Of a stretch of 6,948 bases of DNA, positions 1 through 4,880 are shown piece after piece (the first letter of the stretch is position 1; the number at the start of each line of letters is the position of its first letter). The DNA comes from JAFGIT01 sp016929465 [NCBI: Candidatus Coatesbacteria bacterium] (lineage in GTDB: Bacteria > B130-G9). Location: the NCBI GenBank assembly GCA_016929465.1, contig JAFGIT010000139.1, positions 1-6,948 on the forward strand. The letters are read 5' to 3'. The notes below the pieces were generated by a model. It saw nothing but the letters and a program-made list of their open reading frames with translations. It was not told where the DNA came from and did not search any database. The position numbers and the translations under genes were made by a program.

Positions 1-1
1 C

Positions 2-247
2 GGCCTCCTCGTCAGGCATCTCGTCATGCCTGGTGGGCTCGCCGGAACTGAGAAGTTCGCGAGATTCATAGCGGAAGAAATTTCGGTCAACACGTACGTG
101 AACGTCATGGCTCAGTATCGGCCTGCTCACAAAGCGAATAAGTACCCCGAACTTCTCAGGCGGGACATCTATGAGCGACATGCAGAGGCATGCGAGATAT
201 TTCGGCACGCAGGAATCTCCTGGACGCCCGCTTCGAGGGCCGAATGA
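2..247 (+). CDS. Radical-SAM protein, PflA/PflX-like (C-terminal fragment)
   Basis: Only the last 81 residues are in the window; the reading frame is open back to base 2. The fragment begins GLLVRHLVMPGG and continues with TEKFARFIAEE, YVNVMAQYRPAHKA and a C-terminal helix rich in R/E. These match the C-terminal part of the COG1313-type radical-SAM proteins related to pyruvate-formate-lyase activating enzyme, where an 'LVRHLVLPGG' strand and a 'NVMxQYxP' strand are characteristic. The CxxxCxxC cluster that binds the 4Fe-4S centre would lie upstream and cannot be checked. Family members are cytosolic S-adenosylmethionine enzymes whose substrate is mostly unknown, so I give no reaction. It ends in TGA, and about 150 bp separate it from the next promoter, so it is probably not part of the chaperone operon. 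Confidence 0.82.
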   Translation, partial: GLLVRHLVMPGGLAGTEKFARFIAEEISVNTYVNVMAQYRPAHKANKYPELLRRDIYERHAEACEIFRHAGISWTPASRAE

Positions 248-396
248 AACAATCTCGGAATTCGGTACTCGGCGGGCACTCGGCGGAAACTGAGCCACAG
301 TCGGAAGCGCCGCGATGGCCCTATCACTGTCGGGAGTCGGAACCCAAACCCCGCCACTTTGTTGACCAAGCGGAGAGAAAGGCGTGAATCGCAAAA

Positions 397-425
397 TTGA
401 CAGAAAGCGATTCAGATAATATATT
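397..425 (+). promoter_or_regulatory. Sigma70-type promoter of the fmdB-dnaJ-grpE operon
   Basis: A perfect TTGACA -35 (397-402) is followed by exactly 17 bases and then TATATT (420-425), 5 of 6 matches to TATAAT. Transcription would start near 432, giving a leader of about 84 nt before the FmdB start. No CIRCE element (TTAGCACTC/GAGTGCTAA) is visible, so HrcA control is not supported. The 248-396 stretch upstream holds no gene I can support. Confidence 0.7.
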
Positions 426-432
426 TTGAGTG

Positions 433-480
433 GGCGAGCTGCGGGTAAGTGCTCATTGTCTCGCCTGCCATTCAAGGCGA
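433..480 (+). promoter_or_regulatory. Leader with two competing inverted repeats
   Basis: In the 5' leader, GGCGAG (433-438) can pair with CTCGCC (460-465). The bases TCGCCT (461-466) can instead pair with AGGCGA (475-480) around an 8-nt loop. The two helices share the same middle strand, so they exclude each other. The arrangement is seen in the sequence. A regulatory role, such as temperature or ligand control of a chaperone operon, is only inference. Confidence 0.25.
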
Positions 481-515
481 TTGATTCACAAACATAATGA
501 AAAGAAGGCGCTCAA

Positions 516-875
516 ATGCCTCTGTATGAATACGAATGCAAGAAGTGCGGGAACCGGGTCGAGGTGATCCACGGCGTGGATGAAGAAGGACCAAAGACCT
601 GTCCGAAGTGCAAGGGACACCTCAAGCGGCTGCTTGGCGTTCCAGGATTGATCTTCAAGGGCTCTGGCTTCTATGTGAACGACTACGCAAGGAAGGACAC
701 CTTTTCCGGCAAGCGCGGGAATAGCTCCACAAGGGCTTCCTCGGACAACGGCGATTCCGGAAAGGCCGAAGAGACCACTAAGGAAAAAAGCACTGACTCG
801 GCAGACAAGCCGGTAGCGAAAAGCGCGGGGGAGAGCTCGACCACGAGCCAATCAGTCTCTGACAGCGGAGTCTAA
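516..875 (+). CDS. FmdB-family zinc-ribbon protein with Ser/Lys/Glu-rich tail
   Basis: This 119-residue protein starts [12 protein letters not shown], the hallmark of the FmdB/CxxC_CxxC_SSSS regulatory family. One zinc ribbon is formed by C8/C11 and C29/C32, followed by the typical '[17 protein letters not shown]' segment ending near residue 57. From about residue 60 on it is low-complexity (Ser, Thr, Lys, Glu, Asp) and probably disordered. Family members are small, and some were linked to regulation of formamidase/amidase genes, but most have no known role, so I give no symbol. The start is set by AGAAGG (503-508), 7 nt before ATG. The stop overlaps the dnaJ start by one base (TAATG), pointing to translational coupling with the DnaJ gene. 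Confidence 0.88.
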   Translation: MPLYEYECKKCGNRVEVIHGVDEEGPKTCPKCKGHLKRLLGVPGLIFKGSGFYVNDYARKDTFSGKRGNSSTRASSDNGDSGKAEETTKEKSTDSADKPVAKSAGESSTTSQSVSDSGV

Positions 876-1981
876 TGGAAAAGCGCTGCTACTATGAGAT
901 TCTCGGTGTAAGCAGGACTGCGAGCACAGATGAGCTCAAGAAGGCCTACAGGCAGCTTGCGCTGAAGTACCATCCGGATAGGTGCCCCGACGATCCCGAG
1001 GCCGAGGACCGCTTCAAGGAGGCCTCCGAGGCCTACGAGGTCCTCTGCAACTCAGAGAAGCGCAGCATATATGACCGATACGGACATGCTGGTCTCCAGA
1101 ATTCCGGCTACAGGGGCTTCACCGACGCAAGCGACATATTCTCCAGCTTCAGCGATATCTTCGAGGGCTTCTTCGGTTTCGGCGGAGCGAGGACAGGCAG
1201 GCCACGCACTCCACGCGGCGACGATGCACGGTATGACCTGGAGGTCTCTTTCGAGAATGCCATCTTCGGCAAGACCACCGAGATCGAATTCACGCGTCTA
1301 AAGGTCTGCTCCGAATGCAATGGCTCTGGCGCGAAGTCGCCATCCGACATTGGGACATGTCCCACGTGCCGCGGCAGGGGCTCGGTGGTTTCGGGACTCG
1401 GCTTCGTCCAGATGAGCTCCACGTGCCCGAGCTGCCGAGGAACTGGCACCATAATCCGTGAAAGGTGTGCCGTCTGCAAGGGCAAGAGGCTGGTCAAAAA
1501 GAAGGCCAAGCTCGAAATATCGATCCCATCGGGCGTCGAGACGGGCAATTATATCAGCCTGAAGGGCGAGGGACATGAGGTCCCGGGCGGAGTACCGGGC
1601 GACCTCCATGTCGTTTTCATTGTCAGAGAGCACGAGTTCTTCACGAGACTTAACAGCGACATCCTGTGTGAGATGCCGATTTCATTCACGCAGGCTGCGC
1701 TCGGCACCAGGATAGAAGTGCCGACTTTGCGGGCATCGAGGAAGCTCGCAATCACGCCTGGGACGCAGTCTGGGACCGTGCTGAAGATCCAGGGCGAAGG
1801 CGTGCCGGGAAAAGGTTTTTACTCTGGCGGCGACTTGCTTGTTAAAATCATAGTCAAGACTCCGACGCGACTAACGGCGGAGCAGGAAGCACTACTAAGG
1901 GAATACGCGAGAATATCCGGCGAGGAAGCGCCGGAGAAGAAGGCTGGCGCGTTTCAGCGCATAGCCGAGAAGATATTCTAG
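875..1981 (+). CDS. dnaJ: Chaperone protein DnaJ (type I Hsp40)
   Basis: This is a co-chaperone that delivers unfolded clients to DnaK and stimulates its ATPase in the cytosol. The 368 residues have every part of a class I J-protein. The J domain (1-70) has HPD at 33-35. A Gly/Phe-rich linker follows (about 75-115). The zinc-binding region carries four CxxCxG repeats at C145/C148, C162/C165, C184/C187 and C198/C201. The C-terminal substrate-binding domains include [13 protein letters not shown] and [17 protein letters not shown]. Length is normal (usual 370-380). The fourth zinc motif reads CAVCKGKR, lacking the usual second Gly, but all eight cysteines are kept. GGAG at 867-870 sits 4 nt before the ATG, which overlaps the FmdB stop by one base. 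GrpE follows 24-30 nt downstream in the same frame; dnaK is not adjacent. Confidence 0.97.
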   Translation: MEKRCYYEILGVSRTASTDELKKAYRQLALKYHPDRCPDDPEAEDRFKEASEAYEVLCNSEKRSIYDRYGHAGLQNSGYRGFTDASDIFSSFSDIFEGFFGFGGARTGRPRTPRGDDARYDLEVSFENAIFGKTTEIEFTRLKVCSECNGSGAKSPSDIGTCPTCRGRGSVVSGLGFVQMSSTCPSCRGTGTIIRERCAVCKGKRLVKKKAKLEISIPSGVETGNYISLKGEGHEVPGGVPGDLHVVFIVREHEFFTRLNSDILCEMPISFTQAALGTRIEVPTLRASRKLAITPGTQSGTVLKIQGEGVPGKGFYSGGDLLVKIIVKTPTRLTAEQEALLREYARISGEEAPEKKAGAFQRIAEKIF

Positions 1982-2011
1982 CGGTTTGGTTGTGATGAGT
2001 ATAACTTGACA

Positions 2012-2587
2012 ATGAATATGGTTATTATGATGCAGGACGAAGAGATTCAAGATAATTGCGAAGAGCACGAGTGCTGCGACGATAAGTCATGCAGCTGTCG
2101 GTCTCGCACGAGTATATACAAGGACGAGCTGAAGGAGCTCAAGGAGCACGCGACGAAGACGGAGGAATACCTCGACGATCTGCGCCGCCTGAAGGCCGAG
2201 TTCGACAACTTCAGGAAGCGGTCCATAAAGGAGAAGGAAGCCCTGATCCACTATGGCGAGGAAGAGCTCGTCATGGAGCTCTTGACGACGATCGACAACT
2301 TCGAGAGAGCGATCGCAGCCGCGAAGGAGGCCGGGAGCGAGGGCCCTTTCCTGGAGGGCATGACGCTCGTCCACGATCAGATGATGTCGGTGCTGAAGAA
2401 GCGCGGGCTGGAGCGGATAAAGAGCAAGGGCGAGGAGTTCGACCCGAATATCCACGAGGCAGTGCTCCAGGAGTTCAGCGACGAAGTTCCGCCCAATCAC
2501 GTGATAGACGAGCTCCAGACAGGGTACATGTTCCGCGATAAGCTCATGAGGCCGGCAAAAGTTCGAGTTGCAAAAGCGGCTCATTGA
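2012..2587 (+). CDS. grpE: GrpE, nucleotide-exchange factor of DnaK, with Cys-rich N-terminus
   Basis: GrpE dimers release ADP from DnaK and so reset the Hsp70 cycle. From the ATG at 2012 the protein has 191 residues, close to the E. coli length. A charged N-terminus is followed by a long coiled coil (about 33-95, with RRLKAEFDNFRKR) and then the C-terminal beta domain with FDPNIHEAV and the signature TGYMFRDKLMRPAKVRVAKA. The start is uncertain: an in-frame TTG at 2006 lies 9 nt after a GGTTGTGAT stretch (1988-1996) that resembles the extended Shine-Dalgarno, and ATGs at 2018, 2027 and 2030 are also possible. The oddity is a cluster C16, H19, C21, C22, C27, C29 near the N-terminus, which I do not know from typical GrpE proteins and which could bind metal. 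The stop is 18 bp before the tRNA gene. Confidence 0.95.
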   Translation: MNMVIMMQDEEIQDNCEEHECCDDKSCSCRSRTSIYKDELKELKEHATKTEEYLDDLRRLKAEFDNFRKRSIKEKEALIHYGEEELVMELLTTIDNFERAIAAAKEAGSEGPFLEGMTLVHDQMMSVLKKRGLERIKSKGEEFDPNIHEAVLQEFSDEVPPNHVIDELQTGYMFRDKLMRPAKVRVAKAAH

Positions 2588-2605
2588 GATAAAAAGATAA
2601 TTAGT

Positions 2606-2678
2606 GGGCCGTTAGCTCAGGAGGTAGAGCATCTGCCTTTTAAGCAGAGGGTCGTTGGTTCGAGTCCAACACGGCTCA
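2606..2678 (+). tRNA. tRNA-Lys (anticodon TTT)
   Basis: A complete 73-nt cloverleaf. The acceptor GGGCCGT (2606-2612) pairs with ACGGCTC (2671-2677), with one G-U. The D arm starts at GCTC (2615). The anticodon stem TCTGC/GCAGA closes the loop CTTTTAA (2637-2643) with anticodon TTT at 2639-2641. A 5-nt variable loop follows, then the T arm GTTGG-TTCGAGT-CCAAC (2654-2670) and discriminator A2678. CCA is not encoded (next bases CT). It lies 18 bp after grpE, so it may be read through from that operon. Its 3' half has a diverged copy at 4600-4634, which suggests use as an integration target. Confidence 0.96.
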
Positions 2679-2707
2679 CTCTTCTATAGCCGCCTTCCCG
2701 GCGATCC

Positions 2708-2725
2708 GGGGGCCGCAATGCCCCC
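2708..2725 (+). terminator. Hairpin after tRNA-Lys, possible terminator
   Basis: GGGGGC (2708-2713) and GCCCCC (2720-2725) form a perfect 6-bp stem around the loop CGCAAT. The T-rich stretch (TTTT at 2734) starts 9 nt later rather than directly after the stem, so intrinsic termination is only possible. A smaller stem CGCC-TTCCC-GGCG (2691-2703) precedes it. In the right-hand repeat copy the large stem is lost but the smaller one is longer (CCGCC/GGCGG, 4646-4660). Confidence 0.4.
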
Positions 2726-2776
2726 AAGACCTGTTTTCCCTATTTAGCCCCACTCTTACCCACCTGTTCACGGAAA

Positions 2777-2796
2777 AATGACACAATAATGACACA
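2777..2796. repeat. Paired AATGACACA direct repeat, 11-bp period
   Basis: AATGACACA occurs at 2777-2785 and 2788-2796, an exact 11-bp period. Short direct repeats with helical-turn spacing beside a tRNA att site are typical arm-type sites of tyrosine recombinases. Similar pairs lie at 2890-2909 and 4733-4752. No gene is seen from 2679 to 3004. Confidence 0.6.
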
Positions 2797-2889
2797 AAAA
2801 TTGGGGTATGAACCGGGTTTCTGTGGAAGCCGAATTCCTGAAAATACAATCGGCGACAATCAGGTTATACAGCCTCAATAACGGCTTGC

Positions 2890-2909
2890 AACGTCCCAAT
2901 AACGTCCCA
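2890..2909. repeat. Paired AACGTCCCA direct repeat, 11-bp period
   Basis: AACGTCCCA is found at 2890-2898 and 2901-2909, again exactly 11 bp apart and joined by AT as in the 2777-2796 pair. Together the pairs fit a loose consensus AAYGNCMCA. It lies about 95 bp from the 3' end of the SecB-like gene. Confidence 0.6.
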
Positions 2910-3004
2910 AAATGCTGATTCGCACCGCCCGTATCATCTCGCCGGCAATGATTCCCAGTGCGGAAGCACACCTGAAAGGCTGGAGGAAGGCATGGTTTTT
3001 CTGT

Positions 3005-3499
3005 CTATCTTTCGGACGGATCTTTCGTGAATGGCTCTTTCGACAACTCCGACATGTCAGCTACTTGAAGAAATGGGATGATCATTGGCGGAAGCCCGGC
3101 TCGATATGTGCAGTTCTGAACATATTCCCGAAAATATGGCCAAGTTTGAAGGCAGAGAAGTGTCTTGCGGAAGTGATCGAACGTCTTCAACGAGATCACT
3201 TCTTTGCTTTTATATCTGGATATGATCTTGCATCGAATGTCTATCAGAACGGGATCTTCTGTCTTCTTCCTTCCAATGACCCTCAGATCCTGAGTGACTT
3301 CGAAGCAATTGTCTTCTAACACCTCAAATTTCACCGCATTATTTATCCTGGTGCGGACCTCAACGCCTGTTTGATATAGCTCGGATGAGAATTTCGCCGA
3401 TGCTCCTCTAGTTTGGATGAATAGAAGCTGAAGGCCAGTTATAAAATCTGAGGCGATCTGAAGAGGAGTATTGTCTAAGACGTCTGATGATTCTGTCAT
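3005..3499 (-). CDS. SecB-like chaperone of a toxin-antitoxin-chaperone module
   Basis: This 164-residue protein is related to SecB. The clearest segment is TWPYFREYVQNCTYRAGLPP (119-138) followed by MIIPF, which matches the SecB 'fPYaRe...raGFPpl.l.P' region. Before it lie alternating beta strands (about 37-100) as in the SecB fold. SecB proper is a cytosolic tetramer that holds preproteins for SecA. SecB-like proteins encoded beside toxin-antitoxin pairs, as in M. tuberculosis Rv1957, instead protect an unstable antitoxin. The neighbours decide for the second role: the gene overlaps the HicB-type antitoxin gene by 4 bp (ATGA), downstream of a HicA-like gene. AGGA lies about 7 nt before the ATG. 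The extreme N-terminus (1-35) and the last 15 residues look unconserved. A remote SecB homologue with another job is the alternative. Confidence 0.75.
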   Translation of the reverse strand: MTESSDVLDNTPLQIASDFITGLQLLFIQTRGASAKFSSELYQTGVEVRTRINNAVKFEVLEDNCFEVTQDLRVIGRKKTEDPVLIDIRCKIISRYKSKEVISLKTFDHFRKTLLCLQTWPYFREYVQNCTYRAGLPPMIIPFLQVADMSELSKEPFTKDPSER

Positions 3500-4053
3500 T
3501 CCTGTTGTCCTATCATTTGTGCGCAGGGGGGTTCGATGAGATATTCTGCCTGGGCCTCTTGAGTAGTGTTATATATTTCCTCCTGGATAGAAGTGCGATA
3601 AAGACTCGCTATCACATCGAGCGCAGAACTCTTAAGTTCCCTAATTGCATCCACAATGATCCTCTTGCCCTGTATCAAGCCCAGCGATTGGCTAGCACTC
3701 TGGACAAGTAGCTGATTAAGACTAGTTCCTTCGAGCCCTGCCATCTCCACAAGCGCCCTGTGCAATGAAGTTGGACATCTCAACAATATGCGCCCTGAGT
3801 ATTTGACATTATCGCGAGGTTCAGGGACCTCATACCCTTCATCCTCTAGCCATCCCATCCAGTTGATTATTGTACTCTTTACGTGTTTCTCCAAATCATC
3901 AAGCGCGTCTATGTGAGTCACGCAGCCGGGCAACTCGGGAAAGGTGATTTCATAGCCATCTCCGACCGCTCTTAAAGTAAAAGCGTAGGGCCGGTCGGCG
4001 ATCATGCCGACTCTAACGTCTGATGCCCCTGCGTCAGATTTATTCCGTTTCAT
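3496..4053 (-). CDS. hicB: HicB-family antitoxin with long C-terminal extension
   Basis: A 185-residue protein in three parts. Residues about 22-80 are the HicB RNase-H-like domain (AFTLRAVGDGYEITFPELPG then CVTHIDALDDLEKHV). Residues about 85-122 are a ribbon-helix-helix DNA-binding domain (YSGRILLRCPTSLHRALVEM, GTSLNQLLVQSAS). Residues about 123-185 are an extra tail not needed for either domain, ending in a hydrophobic stretch (AEYLIEPPCAQMI). HicB proteins neutralise HicA and repress their own operon. I chose ATG 4053, preceded by AAAGGAG (4067-4073, 13 nt away); a TTG at 4086 would add 11 residues. The gene overlaps the HicA-like gene by 14 bp upstream and the SecB-like gene by 4 bp downstream. 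The tail is the candidate chaperone-addiction segment, by analogy with HigA of M. tuberculosis. Confidence 0.85.
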   Translation of the reverse strand: MKRNKSDAGASDVRVGMIADRPYAFTLRAVGDGYEITFPELPGCVTHIDALDDLEKHVKSTIINWMGWLEDEGYEVPEPRDNVKYSGRILLRCPTSLHRALVEMAGLEGTSLNQLLVQSASQSLGLIQGKRIIVDAIRELKSSALDVIASLYRTSIQEEIYNTTQEAQAEYLIEPPCAQMIGQQE

Positions 4054-4432
4054 CGTGATCTTCAGGCTCCTTTCTAAGTTCTGCAACTCGTTTTAATCTA
4101 TCCAAATTCCTCTCAATGTCTCGCGGATTGACCGAGTCTTTGCCGCTATGCGGTTTCCCAAAAGATATGATGCTATAAGGCGCTTGACTGCCGGCCCGCA
4201 TTTTCTCATCAAAGGGCTTCAATAAAGCGTTACTATAGCCCACATCGGCGCCTTTGCATTTTCGTTTTAACTGCTTCCATCCTTGTCTATTAAGCAACCA
4301 CTCTACGTTGCGCCATCTGACTGATTTCGGGTTTTCCTCCATGTATTCGAGGAGATCATCTTCATTCCTAAGGTTCTTTTTCCCGCTCATATCCCGCAGG
4401 ATATAAACGTCTGACCAAGAATACAAGGACAT
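4040..4432 (-). CDS. HicA-like toxin (divergent)
   Basis: A 130-residue protein directly upstream of, and overlapping by 14 bp, a HicB-family antitoxin gene. Residues about 33-114 resemble the HicA/YcfA mRNA-interferase fold: NPKSVRWRNVEWLLNRQGW corresponds to the family's 'NPknVrF.el..LLe..GF', and FGKPHSGKDSVNPRDIERNL to the last strand and helix ('PHhGk..vkp..vr..L'). The usual 'GSHHIF' carrying the catalytic His is replaced by KGADVGYSN, with about 20 extra residues before the next strand. It is also longer than the usual 60-90 residues. It may use another residue (H95 is the only His in the core), may be inactive, or may be a different small toxin. ATG 4432 lies only about 18 nt after the predicted transcription start and has no clear Shine-Dalgarno; ATG 4390 is possible. 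Confidence 0.6.
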   Translation of the reverse strand: MSLYSWSDVYILRDMSGKKNLRNEDDLLEYMEENPKSVRWRNVEWLLNRQGWKQLKRKCKGADVGYSNALLKPFDEKMRAGSQAPYSIISFGKPHSGKDSVNPRDIERNLDRLKRVAELRKEPEDHDETE

Positions 4433-4453
4433 CTTGGCAGCATCGACGCTATC

Positions 4454-4472
4454 ACATATAATATCAATATGT
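4454..4472. promoter_or_regulatory. Palindromic operator candidate over the -10 box
   Basis: ACATAT (4454-4459) and ATATGT (4467-4472) are perfect inverted repeats separated by 7 bp. They cover the predicted -10 of the toxin-antitoxin operon. HicB-type antitoxins with a ribbon-helix-helix domain bind such short palindromes and repress their own promoter, so this is the likely HicB operator. Confidence 0.45.
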
Positions 4473-4486
4473 CAACTAATCGTAAA
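4458..4486 (-). promoter_or_regulatory. Promoter of the HicA/HicB/SecB-like operon
   Basis: On the minus strand TTTACG (4481-4486, 4 of 6 to TTGACA) is followed by 17 bases and TATTAT (4458-4463, 5 of 6). Transcription would start near 4450, just before the ATG at 4432. A TTGACA also lies inside the spacer, but no good -10 is spaced for it. Confidence 0.5.
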
Positions 4487-4520
4487 ATGAACATCTCACA
4501 CTAGCAGAAGTTGCTTGATG

Positions 4521-4573
4521 CCCTCAATCCCCTACGGACGCCTTCGAATGGACATTTGCGAAGGACCTGAGGG
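4521..4573. other. Nested inverted repeats before the tRNA remnant
   Basis: CCCTCA (4521-4526) can pair with TGAGGG (4568-4573) and encloses a second stem, CCTTCG (4541-4546) with CGAAGG (4559-4564). The structure ends 10 bp before the tRNA-like remnant. No gene is supported between 4433 and 4880; this stretch holds the operator, this structure, the tRNA remnant, the right repeat and two hairpins. Confidence 0.35.
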
Positions 4574-4582
4574 GGTTCGGAA

Positions 4583-4634
4583 GGCCGATTTGCTCCATTG
4601 CAGAGGGGCGCAGGTTCGAATCCTGCACGGCTCA
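4583..4634 (+). pseudogene. Truncated tRNA remnant (Lys-like acceptor, intact T arm)
   Basis: ACGGCTC plus discriminator A (4627-4634) equals the 3' acceptor strand of tRNA-Lys. A perfect T arm GCAGG-TTCGAAT-CCTGC (4610-4626) precedes it. GCAGA (4600-4604) matches the anticodon-stem 3' strand. Upstream, GGCCGATTTGCTC (4583-4595) resembles the tRNA-Lys 5' end (GGCCGTTAGCTC), but the D loop, anticodon 5' strand and anticodon are missing. No full cloverleaf can be drawn. The T stem differs from tRNA-Lys yet still pairs perfectly, so this half came from another working tRNA gene or from an element's att site. Confidence 0.65.
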
Positions 4635-4752
4635 CTTCTCTTTAGCCGCCTTCCCGGCGGTTCTGCGGCCAAATTGCCCCCAAGACCTGTTTTCCCTGTA
4701 TAGCCCCACTCTTGCCCAGCTGTTTACAGAAGAATGGCACAAGAATGGCATA
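4627..4752 (+). repeat. Right copy of the 126-bp direct repeat (att-like)
   Basis: Ungapped counterpart of 2671-2796, about 83% identical, with the exact 23-bp block at 4675-4697. The differences are scattered, so the copies separated some time ago or come from two related elements. Confidence 0.85.
4733..4752. repeat. Paired AATGGCACA/AATGGCATA repeat, 11-bp period
   Basis: AATGGCACA (4733-4741) and AATGGCATA (4744-4752) stand 11 bp apart, at the same place in the right repeat copy as the AATGACACA pair in the left copy. The bases have changed but both half-sites changed alike (GAC to GGC), suggesting that the pairing is functional. Confidence 0.6.
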
Positions 4753-4795
4753 GGGCAGGCCTTTAGGGTCTGATGAAGGGAAATTGCTCTTGATG

Positions 4796-4821
4796 GGCCT
4801 GTAAGGAGTAAGAGACAGGCC
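4796..4821. other. Inverted repeat GGCCTGT-N12-ACAGGCC
   Basis: A perfect 7-bp stem (4796-4802 with 4815-4821) around a 12-nt loop. No T-run follows on either strand, so I cannot call it a terminator. It lies between the right att-like repeat and the end of the antitoxin gene. Confidence 0.35.
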
Positions 4822-4863
4822 GGGCCATACAGATATGGGCGCAAGTTCAATACATCATTCGAC

Positions 4864-4880
4864 GGCGCTCTGAGAGCGCC
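4864..4880 (-). terminator. Hairpin directly after the BrnA-like gene
   Basis: GGCGCTC (4864-4870) and GAGCGCC (4874-4880) form a 7-bp GC-rich stem with a 3-nt loop, starting at the base after the antitoxin stop codon. No U-run follows on the minus strand, so it may stabilise the mRNA 3' end or assist termination rather than act alone. Confidence 0.45.

Larger units (their letters stand above)
2671..2796 (+). repeat. Left copy of a 126-bp direct repeat (att-like)
   Basis: Runs from the acceptor 3' strand of tRNA-Lys to the end of the paired AATGACACA sites. It aligns without gaps to 4627-4752; by hand count 105 of 126 bases match (about 83%). The longest exact block is 23 bp (2719-2741). Identity continues at a lower level through the tRNA half, back to the anticodon stem (2644). 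Confidence 0.85.
2644..4634. mobile_element. Candidate tRNA-Lys-anchored genomic island (integrase missing)
   Basis: The segment is bounded by the 3' half of tRNA-Lys and by a diverged copy of the same tRNA half (4600-4634). It is more AT-rich than the chaperone operon and carries a toxin-antitoxin-chaperone type cluster, a classic mobile cargo. Short 11-bp-spaced repeats like tyrosine-integrase arm sites lie just inside the left end and just beyond the right copy. No integrase or excisionase gene is in the window, and the two boundary copies differ at many positions. This may therefore be a decayed or serial insertion, or an old duplication of a tRNA locus. Boundaries are an inference. Confidence 0.4.

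Noticed and set aside
267-286. ACTCGGCGG twice with 11-bp period
   Set aside because: Same spacing as the att-like pairs but an unrelated sequence, far from a tRNA; probably chance in GC-rich DNA.
403-515. CIRCE/HrcA site before the chaperone operon
   Set aside because: Searched for TTAGCACTC-N9-GAGTGCTAA; only a GTGCTC fragment is present, with no matching arm.
2087-2584. 165-codon minus-strand frame
   Set aside because: Antisense shadow of grpE caused by its high GC content; the translation is Leu/Val/His-rich without motifs.
2912-3319. 135-codon plus-strand frame
   Set aside because: Antisense to the SecB-like gene, whose protein shows clear family motifs; no Shine-Dalgarno or domain for the plus frame.
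4562-4634. A complete second tRNA gene ending at 4634
   Set aside because: No 5' strand complementary to ACGGCTC stands at the right distance, and there is no anticodon arm with a 7-nt loop.
4515-4703. Open frame of 62 codons on the plus strand
   Set aside because: It runs straight across the tRNA remnant and the repeat copy, has no ribosome binding site and no recognisable domain.
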